Origin: an uncultured Bacilli bacterium
GTDB taxonomy: Bacteria; Bacillota_I; Bacilli_A; RF39; UBA660
Assembly: GCA_944358225.1 (NCBI GenBank)
Contig: CALVQP010000008.1
Span: 1 to 23,192, forward strand
Reading direction: 5' to 3'
Length of the DNA: 23,192 bases
In this document: positions 1 through 8,165 of the stretch, one piece after another
Layout of the letters: the number at the start of each line of letters is the position of its first letter
Numbering within the stretch: position 1 is the stretch's first letter
The notes under the pieces: generated by a model
What the model saw: the letters and a program-made list of their open reading frames with translations, nothing else
Database searches by the model: none
What the model was told of the DNA's origin: nothing
Program-made: the position numbers and the translations under genes

Positions 1-15
1 CAAATTATTTATGGC

Positions 16-44
16 AATCTATTACTTAAACGAATCTATTACTT
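16..44. repeat. Short tandem duplication, period 17
   Basis: The 12-mer AATCTATTACTT occurs at 16-27 and again at 33-44. No function is visible. The rest of 1-118 holds no credible gene; it is AT-rich sequence downstream of the first minus-strand gene. Confidence 0.5.
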
Positions 45-118
45 GAATATTTTAAGCGCTTTATTCTGTATACTAACATAATAGTATTTTTTTACATCAT
101 CCTCAATATTATTATAAT

Positions 119-142
119 AAAAAAGAAGACATAAATTCTTCT
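119..142 (-). terminator. Rho-independent terminator after the DUF6512-like gene
   Basis: On the minus strand AGAAGA and TCTTCT (137-142 and 124-129) form a short stem with a 7-nt loop, followed by a run of Ts (A run at 119-124 on plus). It lies a few bases after the stop codon at 149. Confidence 0.6.
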
Positions 143-148
143 ATTATA

Positions 149-667
149 CTACTTATTACAATTAATTCCGTAAGTATCGGTAATAGGATCTTTAAACAAA
201 AAATTATTCTTGGGAACATACGTACTTGTAATATATTTAAAGAAAATAAAAATTAAACCTAATATTCCAATATGATTTAAATAATTATTCACAATACAAT
301 AATTCAACAATAAATAAAACACTAATTGCCCTGTTATAACTGCAATAACAAATATCGCAATATCCATTACTAAATAATTTTTTCTAGTAAAAAATTTATA
401 TGTATAAAATGCTACTGGTATAATTATAATCATTACTAACATACTGATAAATTTAGCAAAAAACAAATTGGGATTAGAAAAATAAAAATGTCTTTCAACA
501 ACTAACCATAAAAAAGCAGGTGTAATAGCTAACTTAATATGCTCCCAAGTTGATTCGTTGACAGATGCAAAAAAACCAACCAGTTTGTTATTATTAGACC
601 ACTCATATAAAAAATGTAATAAACTACCGGTCATAATAATAAAAAGACTTCCTAATACTTGTAACAT
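149..667 (-). CDS. DUF6512-like integral membrane protein
   Basis: The 172-residue protein has about five hydrophobic segments (near residues 1-18, 46-57, 72-88, 100-122 and 130-146) and almost no soluble domain, so it should sit in the cytoplasmic membrane. The N-terminal signature, HFLYEWSNNN followed by SVNESTWEHIKL, matches the pattern I know from the DUF6512 family of small Firmicute membrane proteins of unknown function. The start is supported by a GGGGGA Shine-Dalgarno site 6 nt before the ATG. The gene stands alone between two terminators, so it is probably monocistronic. Nothing in the sequence indicates a substrate. The family call rests on recalled motif similarity, not on a search. 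Confidence 0.75.
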   Translation of the reverse strand: MLQVLGSLFIIMTGSLLHFLYEWSNNNKLVGFFASVNESTWEHIKLAITPAFLWLVVERHFYFSNPNLFFAKFISMLVMIIIIPVAFYTYKFFTRKNYLVMDIAIFVIAVITGQLVFYLLLNYCIVNNYLNHIGILGLIFIFFKYITSTYVPKNNFLFKDPITDTYGINCNK

Positions 668-684
668 AAATTATCCCCCAATAA

Positions 685-690
685 ATTATA
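685..690 (-). promoter_or_regulatory. Possible -10 box for the DUF6512-like gene
   Basis: A perfect TATAAT (minus strand) lies 18 nt before the ATG at 667. A convincing -35 at normal spacing is not visible; TTACAT with a 19-nt spacer is the nearest. The strong terminator just upstream (695-736) means the gene needs its own promoter. Confidence 0.35.
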
Positions 691-694
691 TTAA

Positions 695-736
695 ATAAAA
701 AAAATAAGATGTAATAAACATATTATCACCTTATTT
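695..736 (-). terminator. Strong Rho-independent terminator
   Basis: On the minus strand AAATAAGGTG and TAATA pair with TATTA and CATCTTATTT around a UGUU loop: about 15 base pairs with a single bulged A, followed directly by a run of Ts. It insulates the gene at 149-667 from whatever was transcribed from the remnant at 771-910. Confidence 0.75.
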
Positions 737-770
737 AAAAGGATTGTAATTATGTTATAAATACTTGAAT

Positions 771-910
771 TTATACGTTAGGATAAACCATAATTCTTAA
801 AATATTCTTAATATCCATAGAATTTAACTTATTACCTAACCTATTTATTTCTTTTTCTATTGCTTTTATAAAATTTTTATTTTCTAAAATTCAATTAATT
901 CTTTGTTATT
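771..910 (-). pseudogene. 3' remnant of a broken ORF, possibly AbiD/AbiF (Abi_2)-like
   Basis: The minus strand has an open stretch ending at TAA 771-773 that reads ...FIKAIEKEINRLGNKL... and ends IKNILRIMVYPNV. Upstream it is interrupted by TAG at 884-886, while the preceding bases in another frame read NNKELIEF, as expected after a frameshift. The closing IxxIxxxMxxP pattern resembles the C-terminus of Abi_2 (AbiD/AbiF) abortive-infection proteins, but the piece is too short to be sure. No start codon with a ribosome binding site goes with it. The placement before a strong terminator fits a decayed gene. Confidence 0.3.
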
Positions 911-952
911 AAAATAAAAATTGACTCAGGGCTTTATATAAGTTTCCTGAGT
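911..952 (-). terminator. Rho-independent terminator after ppdK
   Basis: On the minus strand ACTCAGG (952-946) pairs with CCTGAGT (930-924). An inner CTTATATAAAG can pair further, and the stem is followed by CAATTTTTATTTT. It lies about 70 nt past the ppdK stop. Confidence 0.6.
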
Positions 953-1023
953 ACTAATTGACATTTTATTAAATCATGTACCATCCTCTTTAATGATTAT
1001 GCGAGTTAAGGACAAATTGTAAT

Positions 1024-3654
1024 CTATTTTGATTGGTTTGCTGTTATGGATGATTGCGCAGCAGCCAATCGAGCACATACAATTCGATACGGTGAACACG
1101 AAATATAATCTAAACCAATTTTGTCTAAAAGTTCAACACTGGATGCATCAGCAGCATGTTCTCCACAAATACCTAAAGTCAAATTATTATTAGTAGATTT
1201 TCCTTGTTTAGCTGCCAGATGAATTAGTTTACCAACACCTTTTTTATCTAACTTAGCAAAAGGATCGCTTTCGTATATTTTTTTATCATAATAATCATTT
1301 AAATATTTAGTTGCATCATCTCGTGAAAAGCCAAAGGTAAATTGAGTTAAATCATTAGTTCCAAAGGAGAAAAAATCAGCTTCTTTAGCAATTTCATCAG
1401 CGCATAAGGCCGCTCTTGGAACTTCAATCATTGTCCCTATTTTATAACTTAATTTTATATCGGCATTTGTTATTAGTTCATCAGCCGTTTTAACGATTAC
1501 ATCTTTAAGATATTTTAATTCGTTTACATCGCCAATTAAAGGAATCATAATTTCAGGTTTAACTTCATAGCCCTCTTTTTTGACATCAATAGCCGCACCG
1601 ATCAAAGCTATAGTTTGCATTATAGCAATTTCCGGATAAGTAATTGCTAAACGACAACCACGATGTCCCATCATCGGATTAAATTCTTTTAATTTATCTA
1701 TACGGTTAACTAACTCTTTAGTTGTAATATTTAAGCTTTGAGCTAACTGTTCAATTTCTTTAGTTGTTTTAGGCAAAAACTCATGAAACGGTGGGTCCAA
1801 ATATCTAATAACTACCGGATATGGTGACATTATTTTAAATAATTCTTTAAAGTCTTCTTTTTGATAAGGTAAAATGTTAGCTAAAGCTTTTTTGCGATCT
1901 TCTAAAGAAGTGGAAACAATCATTTTACGGAAATTCAAAATTCGATTAGGCGCAAAAAACATGTGTTCAGTACGACATAAACCGATACCTTCAGCGCCAA
2001 ATTTTTTAGCTATTAAAGCATCCTGCGGAGTATCCGCATTAGCATGAACTTCCAGACGGCGAGTTTCGTCTGCCCAACTCATAAATGTCTCAAAATCTCC
2101 GCTAATATTTACTTCTTGAACAGCAATTTCCCCTTTATATACTTTACCGGTTGTTCCGTCTAACGAAATATAATCTCCCTCATGAAATATTTGGCCATCT
2201 TTAGTGGTTAACGTTTTTTCTGAAGTGTTAACTACAACACTTTCGCAACCACAAACACAACATCTTCCCATACCTCTAGCCACAACAGCAGCGTGTGAAG
2301 TCATTCCACCCCGAACAGTTAAAACACCTTCAGCAGATTGCATACCTTCAATATCTTCAGGAGAAGTTTCTTGACGTACTAAAATGCTCTTTTCATTGGC
2401 ATCAGCTAATTTCTTGGCCATTTTAGCCTCAAAAACAATTTTTCCCGTCGCACAGCCTGGTGAAGCAGCAAGCCCACTAGCTATTATTTGAGCGTTTTGT
2501 AAAGCTTTGGTCTCAAAAGTAGGATGAAGTAATTGTTCTAGCTGGCGAGGCTCGACCTTCATTAAAGCTTCTTGTTTAGAAATTAACCCCTCATTAACCA
2601 TATCAACCGCTATTTTAACAGCAGCTTGAGCAGTTCTTTTGCCATTACGAGTTTGCAACATAAATAATTTGCCATTTTCAATAGTAAATTCCATGTCTTG
2701 CATGTCTTTATAATGATTTTCTAAGATAAGGGCATTTTTGTGAAATTGTTTATATACGGAAGGCATAAGATCTTTTAACGTAGAAATATCTTGCGGCGTA
2801 CGAATTCCGGCAACGACATCTTCTCCTTGAGCGTTAATTAGGTATTCTCCATATAATTTATCTTCCCCTGTAGCAGGATTACGTGTAAAAGCCACGCCTG
2901 TACCACTATTTTCGCCACTATTTCCATAAACCATTTCTTGAACATTGACAGCTGTTCCCCAGGAAGATGGAATATCATTTAATTTTCGATATACTTTAGC
3001 TCGCTCATTATTCCAAGATCTAAAAACCGCTTGAATAGTTTCCATTAATTGTTCGTATGGATCTTGAGGAAATTCCTCTGAAGCAATTTCTTGATAAATC
3101 TTTTTATACTCTTTAGTTATATTAATCATATCAGCTGCTGTTAAATCTAGATCACTTTGATAACTTCGTTCATTTTTATAAGCTTCTAAAACTTTTTCAA
3201 AATTAGATTTATCATAACCTTTTACAACATCAGCAAACATCATAATAAAACGACGGTAAGAGTCATATACAAAACGCGTATTATCAAGTTTTTTAGAAAA
3301 ATTAACGGCCACTTTATCATTTAAACCAAGATTTAAGACAGTGTCCATCATTCCTGGCATAGAAGCACGAGACCCACTACGTACCGAAACAAGAAGAGGA
3401 TTATTTACATCACCAAAACCTTTTTTCGTAATTTCTTCTAACTGTTTAACTTTATTAACTATTTCTTCTTTGATTTCCTCAGCAATAGCCTCATGATCGT
3501 CATAATATTTGTTACAAGCTTCTGTAGTTATAGTAAAGCCTTGAGGAACTGGTAAGCCAATATTAGTCATTTCAGCTAAATTAGCTCCTTTTCCTCCAAG
3601 TAAATCTTTCATATCTTTATTGCCTTCACTAAATAGGTATACATACTTTTTCAT
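1024..3654 (-). CDS. ppdK: Pyruvate, phosphate dikinase
   Basis: This cytosolic enzyme interconverts pyruvate + ATP + Pi and PEP + AMP + PPi; in anaerobic Firmicutes it often works in a PPi-linked glycolysis. The 876-residue length is that of the full bacterial enzyme. Domains in order: ATP-grasp (about 1-340, with GGKGANLAEM at 21-30 and the SVRSGSRASMPGM segment near 90-102), phosphohistidine swivel domain (about 390-510, with the phosphorylated His454 in GGMTSHAAVVARG), and the PEP-binding barrel (about 520-876, with the catalytic Cys830 in GICGEHAAD). All diagnostic motifs are intact. The start has an AGAAAGGA site upstream. The gene is flanked by terminators and has its own promoter, so it is monocistronic. 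No gene for the PPDK regulatory protein lies nearby. Confidence 0.97.
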   Translation of the reverse strand: MKKYVYLFSEGNKDMKDLLGGKGANLAEMTNIGLPVPQGFTITTEACNKYYDDHEAIAEEIKEEIVNKVKQLEEITKKGFGDVNNPLLVSVRSGSRASMPGMMDTVLNLGLNDKVAVNFSKKLDNTRFVYDSYRRFIMMFADVVKGYDKSNFEKVLEAYKNERSYQSDLDLTAADMINITKEYKKIYQEIASEEFPQDPYEQLMETIQAVFRSWNNERAKVYRKLNDIPSSWGTAVNVQEMVYGNSGENSGTGVAFTRNPATGEDKLYGEYLINAQGEDVVAGIRTPQDISTLKDLMPSVYKQFHKNALILENHYKDMQDMEFTIENGKLFMLQTRNGKRTAQAAVKIAVDMVNEGLISKQEALMKVEPRQLEQLLHPTFETKALQNAQIIASGLAASPGCATGKIVFEAKMAKKLADANEKSILVRQETSPEDIEGMQSAEGVLTVRGGMTSHAAVVARGMGRCCVCGCESVVVNTSEKTLTTKDGQIFHEGDYISLDGTTGKVYKGEIAVQEVNISGDFETFMSWADETRRLEVHANADTPQDALIAKKFGAEGIGLCRTEHMFFAPNRILNFRKMIVSTSLEDRKKALANILPYQKEDFKELFKIMSPYPVVIRYLDPPFHEFLPKTTKEIEQLAQSLNITTKELVNRIDKLKEFNPMMGHRGCRLAITYPEIAIMQTIALIGAAIDVKKEGYEVKPEIMIPLIGDVNELKYLKDVIVKTADELITNADIKLSYKIGTMIEVPRAALCADEIAKEADFFSFGTNDLTQFTFGFSRDDATKYLNDYYDKKIYESDPFAKLDKKGVGKLIHLAAKQGKSTNNNLTLGICGEHAADASSVELLDKIGLDYISCSPYRIVCARLAAAQSSITANQSK

Positions 3655-3675
3655 ATTTTCTATCCTTTCTTATTT

Positions 3676-3681
3676 ATTATA
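3676..3681 (-). promoter_or_regulatory. Extended -10 promoter of ppdK
   Basis: On the minus strand TGTTATAAT matches the extended -10 consensus TGnTATAAT, 22 nt before the ppdK ATG. No good -35 is present at standard spacing, as is usual for extended -10 promoters. Confidence 0.55.
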
Positions 3682-3734
3682 ACACTCTGAGATTATTATA
3701 ATCAGCAATCTGTTAATTTTATTGACAAAATTTA

Positions 3735-3767
3735 ACAATTAAAAAGCACTTAATAATTAAGCGCTTT
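3735..3767 (-). terminator. Rho-independent terminator after the WG-repeat gene
   Basis: On the minus strand AAAGCGCTTAA (3767-3757) pairs with TTAAGTGCTTT (3753-3743), with one G-U pair and a 3-nt loop, followed by TTAATT. The stem begins at the stop codon of the gene ending at 3766. Confidence 0.75.
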
Positions 3768-5445
3768 ATTTTACTTGCTCTTCTAAAAGTATTTGACAAA
3801 TATAATATTTGTTATTGTTACTTTTTACAGCATAGTAACTATCTTTTAAATATATTAAGTCTTTGCCTTCAATGGTAGTAATTAAAACATCATCATTAGT
3901 TTTTATGGTAATAGTATCATCTTGCCCATAATAATAATAATCTTCTAATAAGGATTGTTTTTTTAGATAATTATCTAATTCGGCATTTTCACCGATTACC
4001 TTACCACTTTTAGCATCCACTAAAGAAGTTGATAATATTTCATATTCTTCGTTATAAATTTTAATTAATATATACTCTTCATTAAATAGTTCATAAGATA
4101 CTGTATTAATAGGATCTTGAATAATTGTTTCAAAAACTGAAAGTTTTTCTAGGTTTTGATCATAAATATCAATCGATAAAGTTTTATCATCAATTTGTTC
4201 TTTAATAAAATAACTATTTTTAATAACTTGTTTTTCATCAGTAACATAACGAATAATTTGTTTTTTTAATTCTTTAACTTTGTTTTGTTTATCTACTATC
4301 AAAGTATTATTAAATTCTAAAGAAGTATTTTCTTCAGTATTTTTAGAAGAAGTACTAATAATTAGATTATCTGGTGTTGGAAATACTTCAAAAGGATTTT
4401 TATTATTGCAACAAATACGAGAGTTGTATTCTAAATTACTTAAAGATAATTTGTAATTATAAATTGTTTTTAATTCATTATTTAAAATGCCTAAACGATT
4501 ATTTAATACGGCAATTATATTATTATCATATACTTCTAAAGCGTCGTATTTAAAGTCTAACAAAGTTTCATTTAAGGGGTTAATTAAACCATATTTTCCT
4601 TCTTTTTTAGCTGCTATATAACGTGTACTGTTAGTCTTAAATGATATATCATCATAAGATATAGGAATAATAATATTTCCATCAAAATCTAATAAACCAT
4701 ATTTTTTTTCTTCTAAAGAAGCATTATTACTAATAACTATATATTTTTCATTATTTGTAATAATATCATCTTGTGCATTAAGTTTAACGTTATCTCCAAC
4801 AATATTTACATCAGCTTCTTTAAAAACTTGTTTAAAATCACTAATTCTAATTAGTTCTTTTTCACCAACAACAAAATAATCATAAGTAGTTGCTCCTTGA
4901 TATTTTAAAAGTGAAATATAATTATCGGTTTCAAATAATATTTTGCCTGTTTTAGTATTATATATATAAGTTTTAACATTTTCATCTTGAGTGATTGTTG
5001 TATAATAAATATCTTCATTTATCTTAACGGGACTTGGTGTAATATATAGTGAATTTTCATCTGTTTGATCTTTATACAAAGAAAATTCTTCGCTAATTAA
5101 ACTAGTAAAAGTTTTAACGTTTTTGCCATTGCGATTAAGATAGGTTTTGTCTTTTAATTTATAAGTGTAATACCCGCCATATAAAATGCTAACATCAGTG
5201 GCCTCAGGATCAAGTTTTTCAATAACTTTATCATTGGGATCAATTATCAATAGTTCATCATCTTTAGTAGCCAGCATTATACCATCGGCATAGTTTTCAA
5301 TTTTATCGTAGGCTATTTTGCCCTGAATAAAACCACTCTTTATTTCTCTTTGTTCCTTATTATTAAAAAATAAATATAATATGGCGGAAATAATTAGGAC
5401 AATAATGGCGATTATTACTAATAGATTATTTTTAATAAATTGCAT
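3766..5445 (-). CDS. Membrane-anchored WG-repeat protein
   Basis: This 559-residue protein has a short N-terminus, one membrane segment (about 8-27) and a large part that should lie outside the cell. Within it are imperfect WG-type beta repeats: KKYGLLDFDGNIIIPISYDD (247-266), GKYGLINPLNETLLDFKYD (283-301) and a weaker NRLGILNNELKTI (316-328), in which the usual Trp-Gly has become Tyr-Gly or Leu-Gly. WG repeats occur in surface and secreted proteins, with no single biochemical role. The rest is beta-rich and acidic, with no other motif I recognise. The start is backed by AAAGGAGA 6-8 nt upstream. It is the last gene of the operon that begins at 7316, downstream of the recombinase with a 59-nt gap. 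Confidence 0.7.
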   Translation of the reverse strand: MQFIKNNLLVIIAIIVLIISAILYLFFNNKEQREIKSGFIQGKIAYDKIENYADGIMLATKDDELLIIDPNDKVIEKLDPEATDVSILYGGYYTYKLKDKTYLNRNGKNVKTFTSLISEEFSLYKDQTDENSLYITPSPVKINEDIYYTTITQDENVKTYIYNTKTGKILFETDNYISLLKYQGATTYDYFVVGEKELIRISDFKQVFKEADVNIVGDNVKLNAQDDIITNNEKYIVISNNASLEEKKYGLLDFDGNIIIPISYDDISFKTNSTRYIAAKKEGKYGLINPLNETLLDFKYDALEVYDNNIIAVLNNRLGILNNELKTIYNYKLSLSNLEYNSRICCNNKNPFEVFPTPDNLIISTSSKNTEENTSLEFNNTLIVDKQNKVKELKKQIIRYVTDEKQVIKNSYFIKEQIDDKTLSIDIYDQNLEKLSVFETIIQDPINTVSYELFNEEYILIKIYNEEYEILSTSLVDAKSGKVIGENAELDNYLKKQSLLEDYYYYGQDDTITIKTNDDVLITTIEGKDLIYLKDSYYAVKSNNNKYYICQILLEEQVK

Positions 5446-5504
5446 GTATCTTCTCCTTTTATTCTTCTTAAATTAATCATAACAACAATTAAGTTAAGAA
5501 GCAA

Positions 5505-6398
5505 TTATTTTTTAGATCTAGGATGAGTAGCTAAGTAAACATTACGCAAACGTTCATTAGAAACATGGGTATATATTTGGGTAGTATTAAGACTACTATG
5601 TCCTAAAAGTTCTTGCACTGTTTTTAAATCAGCACCTTCATTAAGTAAGTGAGTAGCGAATGTATGGCGAAGACTATGAGGCGATATTTTGTGTTTAACA
5701 GAGGCCCTAGTTATAAGTTTATCTATTATTAATCTTACACCACGATCGGTTAATTTATTCCCTAAATGATTTAAAAATAGGTACTCACTATATTTATTTT
5801 TCATTAATTGGGCACGAACTGTAGAAAGATAAGGATTAAGTAGCTCACATGCATATTCGCCAAAATAAACTATTCTTTCTTTATTTCCCTTACCTAAAAC
5901 TTTAATTTCTTTATTAGTTAGATCAAGATCTTTTACTTTTATATTAATTAATTCACTAACACGACATCCAGTATCATAAAGTAGTTCGATTATTAAACGA
6001 TTACGAAAATCTAAAGGATCTTCTAAATTACAAACTGCTAAAAGTTCTTCTATTTCTTGATATTGTAAAATGTCAGGTAATTTTTTATCTTTTTTAGGCA
6101 AAGAAATAGTTAAAAAAATATTTTTTTTAATTTTACCAGTTGCTACTAAATAAGAATAGAAACTACGCAAGGTACTTAAATGACGAGAAATAGTACTTTT
6201 TTGATAATGTAAATCATCTAAATATTTTAGGTATGAGCGTATATTGTCTTTAGTTAAATTTTGATAATTAATTTTATGGGATTTTACAAAATCATAAAAG
6301 CTGGTTAAATCTATCTGATAATTGCGTAAAGTAGTGTTTTGTTGATACCCACGTTCATTTAATAAGTAATCTAAAAAGTTATTTATTTCATTTGGCAA
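5505..6398 (-). CDS. XerC/XerD-type tyrosine recombinase
   Basis: Site-specific recombinase of the XerC/XerD type, 297 residues, the normal length. The N-terminal SAM-like core-binding domain (about 1-85) starts in the usual way (INNFLDYLLNERGYQQNT). The catalytic domain has the full set: Arg146 (TGCRVSEL), Lys170, His241 and Arg244 (HSLRHTF), His267 (LLGHSS) and the nucleophile Tyr276 (IYTHVS). The HPR end is also typical. Xer proteins resolve chromosome dimers at dif, but a role in a local inversion or integration cannot be excluded. No ATG fits; the start is TTG at 6398-6396, inside the end of the upstream gene (16-nt overlap), which suggests translational coupling. XerC and XerD cannot be told apart here. 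Confidence 0.9.
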   Translation of the reverse strand: MPNEINNFLDYLLNERGYQQNTTLRNYQIDLTSFYDFVKSHKINYQNLTKDNIRSYLKYLDDLHYQKSTISRHLSTLRSFYSYLVATGKIKKNIFLTISLPKKDKKLPDILQYQEIEELLAVCNLEDPLDFRNRLIIELLYDTGCRVSELINIKVKDLDLTNKEIKVLGKGNKERIVYFGEYACELLNPYLSTVRAQLMKNKYSEYLFLNHLGNKLTDRGVRLIIDKLITRASVKHKISPHSLRHTFATHLLNEGADLKTVQELLGHSSLNTTQIYTHVSNERLRNVYLATHPRSKK

Positions 6399-6748
6399 TT
6401 TCGATAAACTCTTTTCTTTTCTTCCATTCTTTCGTATCGAGCAGCATCTGATAGTAAATGACCATAATCATCATATAGATCATAATGGGTGAAATCTGGT
6501 TCATTAGCTAATTTTAATAATTCATCTTCTAATTCTTGACGTTTTAAAACATCATCTAACGTAATTTGGTTAGGATCGATTATTTCTTTAGGTTTTTTAC
6601 TTAAGGAATAATAAATACCATTAACAATTCGATCACTTTGACCATTTAACCACTCTTCATCAATAGGAGTACCACAACTTCGGCGATATTCAATTATAGT
6701 CGCAATTTTAAGTGTTCTACTGATTTTTCTTAACTCTACTTCTTTCAT
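6383..6748 (-). CDS. Unknown soluble protein upstream of the recombinase
   Basis: 121 residues from the ATG at 6748, reading MKEVELRKISRTLKIATII. I prefer this start to the upstream in-frame ATG at 6763 because AAGGTG lies at the right distance before it. The protein is charged and probably helical, without membrane segments. The DELLKLANEPDFTHYDLYDD part is acidic, and the end is basic (ARYERMEEKKRVYRNCQMK). I do not recognise the family. Its first 32 nt overlap the end of the gene at 6717-7316 and its last 16 nt overlap the recombinase, so all three are probably co-translated. The conserved-looking overlaps argue that it is a real gene. Confidence 0.6.
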   Translation of the reverse strand: MKEVELRKISRTLKIATIIEYRRSCGTPIDEEWLNGQSDRIVNGIYYSLSKKPKEIIDPNQITLDDVLKRQELEDELLKLANEPDFTHYDLYDDYGHLLSDAARYERMEEKKRVYRNCQMK

Positions 6749-7316
6749 TGATTTCACCTTCAATACCCATCTTATTTAAATTAATCATATCATAAAAGTT
6801 ATTATAAATAAATAAAGTTAATTGTCTTTTTTCTTCGTAAGGTAAAAATCTTAAATAGTAAATATTTTTTATTTTATTTTCATCTTTAGATCTTTTTACA
6901 TTTTTTAAAACATCTAATACAATTTGAAAAATATCACTTTTATTTTTTTGTTTGCTAAAAGCATTAAAAATACGATTAGTAGCAAGAGGATTATCAGTCA
7001 ATTTAATGAGAAAGTTGATTAAAAATTCTGAATCAAAAATTTCTAAATGCTTTTTAAAAATGGGTCCGTATTCTAATTGTCTAATACCACCATTTTCATA
7101 ATAAATAATTTCTAGGTCTTTAGAACTTTCTTCTTCATCAATAAAATTAACAGATAATAAGTAGTCTTTTAAAGCCATCTCATCTTCGTAGTTAATCGTA
7201 AAAGAATCGATTCCTTCTATAGTTGTTAGTTTATAATCTGGTAAATTAATTAGCTTTTCAATATCTATAGGCAAATAATTATTATGTGCCTTTTTTATTA
7301 CTAAATAATATTTCAT
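6717..7316 (-). CDS. Unknown 199-residue protein, first gene of the recombinase operon
   Basis: A 199-residue soluble protein beginning MKYYLVIKKAHNNYLPIDIE. The N-terminal half is beta-like and acidic; the C-terminal half (about 90-185) is helical, with short paired helices. No catalytic motif or membrane segment is evident and I do not recognise it. GAAAGGAAG lies before the ATG and a near-consensus sigma-A promoter lies 35-65 nt upstream. It leads an operon of unknown protein, unknown protein, Xer-type recombinase and WG-repeat protein. Confidence 0.65.
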   Translation of the reverse strand: MKYYLVIKKAHNNYLPIDIEKLINLPDYKLTTIEGIDSFTINYEDEMALKDYLLSVNFIDEEESSKDLEIIYYENGGIRQLEYGPIFKKHLEIFDSEFLINFLIKLTDNPLATNRIFNAFSKQKNKSDIFQIVLDVLKNVKRSKDENKIKNIYYLRFLPYEEKRQLTLFIYNNFYDMINLNKMGIEGEINERSRVKKNQ

Positions 7317-7350
7317 AATTACTTCCTTTCAATCTATGAAATAGTATTTT

Positions 7351-7379
7351 ATTATATCTAATTTTTCTGTAATTAGCAA
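7351..7379 (-). promoter_or_regulatory. Sigma-A promoter of the recombinase operon
   Basis: On the minus strand TTGCTA (7379-7374), a 17-nt spacer and a perfect TATAAT (7356-7351). Transcription should start near 7344, about 28 nt before the ATG at 7316. Confidence 0.7.
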
Positions 7380-7382
7380 CCC

Positions 7383-7413
7383 CATTTGCGCTTAAGTGTT
7401 GCTAAAGCAAATG
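7383..7413. promoter_or_regulatory. Inverted repeat directly upstream of the promoter
   Basis: CATTTGC (7383-7389) and GCAAATG (7407-7413) are inverted copies just upstream of the -35 box. In addition TTGCTAATTA occurs twice on the minus strand, once overlapping the -35. This could be an operator or a decayed terminator. Confidence 0.3.
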
Positions 7414-7426
7414 ATAATTAGCAATT

Positions 7427-7450
7427 AAAAAAACAAGCTTTATTACTTGC
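7427..7450 (-). terminator. Rho-independent terminator after the surface-protein gene
   Basis: On the minus strand GCAAG (7450-7446) pairs with CTTGT (7437-7433), followed by seven Ts. The stem is short but sits directly behind the stop codon at 7451. Confidence 0.55.
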
Positions 7451-8137
7451 CTATTTTTTATTTCCCTTACTATTTTGTTTTAATGTTATAGCTATAAGTA
7501 AAATAACAATAATTCCTAGGATAATTATAATATAATTTATGTTTTTAGGATTGTTAATTGCTTCTTGAACAATAGTAGCAGTTAGAAAATAATCGCTACA
7601 ATGATCAATTTGAAACTCTACATAACCATCTTTGACAGTTAAACCCTTATCTACATATTCAATTTTTTGATTCTCAGCATTGTAGTAATATAAATACAAT
7701 TTTTCGTGATCTGCAAATTTATCTTGAACGTTGATGCGAACTGTAGCTGTCTGCGGAAGTTGTCCGTGATGATCAAAGGTTACAATCAATTTATTTTGAT
7801 CAACAATATCGTTTATTTTTTTAGTATTATTTGTAATGGCGTCTATGCTAAGACGCAAATTTAAATCTATATACAAATCATCTTTAAGTGATGATGTGTT
7901 TAAATCGTCATTAGGGAAACTCCAAGTATACGTTAAATTTCTTTCGTAATCTTCAACAATATAGGAGATATAACTATCTCCTTTGGTTTTCATAATTTTA
8001 GTGCCACTATTAGCTACTAATGTCTCTTTAGGATCATTAGTTTGTTCATTAAATTTATTTTTAAATATTATAGTTATTACAGTTGACAATACACAAACTA
8101 TAATAAGAACTGAACCTATTAACCAATTCTTTTTCAT
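7451..8137 (-). CDS. Doubly membrane-anchored extracytoplasmic protein
   Basis: 228 residues with an N-terminal hydrophobic segment (about 5-25) and a C-terminal one (about 202-219) followed by a basic tail (KQNSKGNKK). The roughly 175 residues between them should lie outside the cell. The C-terminal part of that region (about 130-185: TVRINVQDKF, LYLYYYNAENQKIEYVDKGL, DGYVEFQIDHCSDYFLT) looks like the beta-sandwich module that often precedes the anchor in Firmicute surface proteins. No LPXTG motif is present, so the last helix itself is the anchor. GAGGAGG lies before the ATG. It follows the CPBP-like gene by 28 nt and is surely co-transcribed with it. Confidence 0.65.
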   Translation of the reverse strand: MKKNWLIGSVLIIVCVLSTVITIIFKNKFNEQTNDPKETLVANSGTKIMKTKGDSYISYIVEDYERNLTYTWSFPNDDLNTSSLKDDLYIDLNLRLSIDAITNNTKKINDIVDQNKLIVTFDHHGQLPQTATVRINVQDKFADHEKLYLYYYNAENQKIEYVDKGLTVKDGYVEFQIDHCSDYFLTATIVQEAINNPKNINYIIIILGIIVILLIAITLKQNSKGNKK

Positions 8138-8165
8138 ATTACCTCCTCTTCTTATGGTAAATGTT

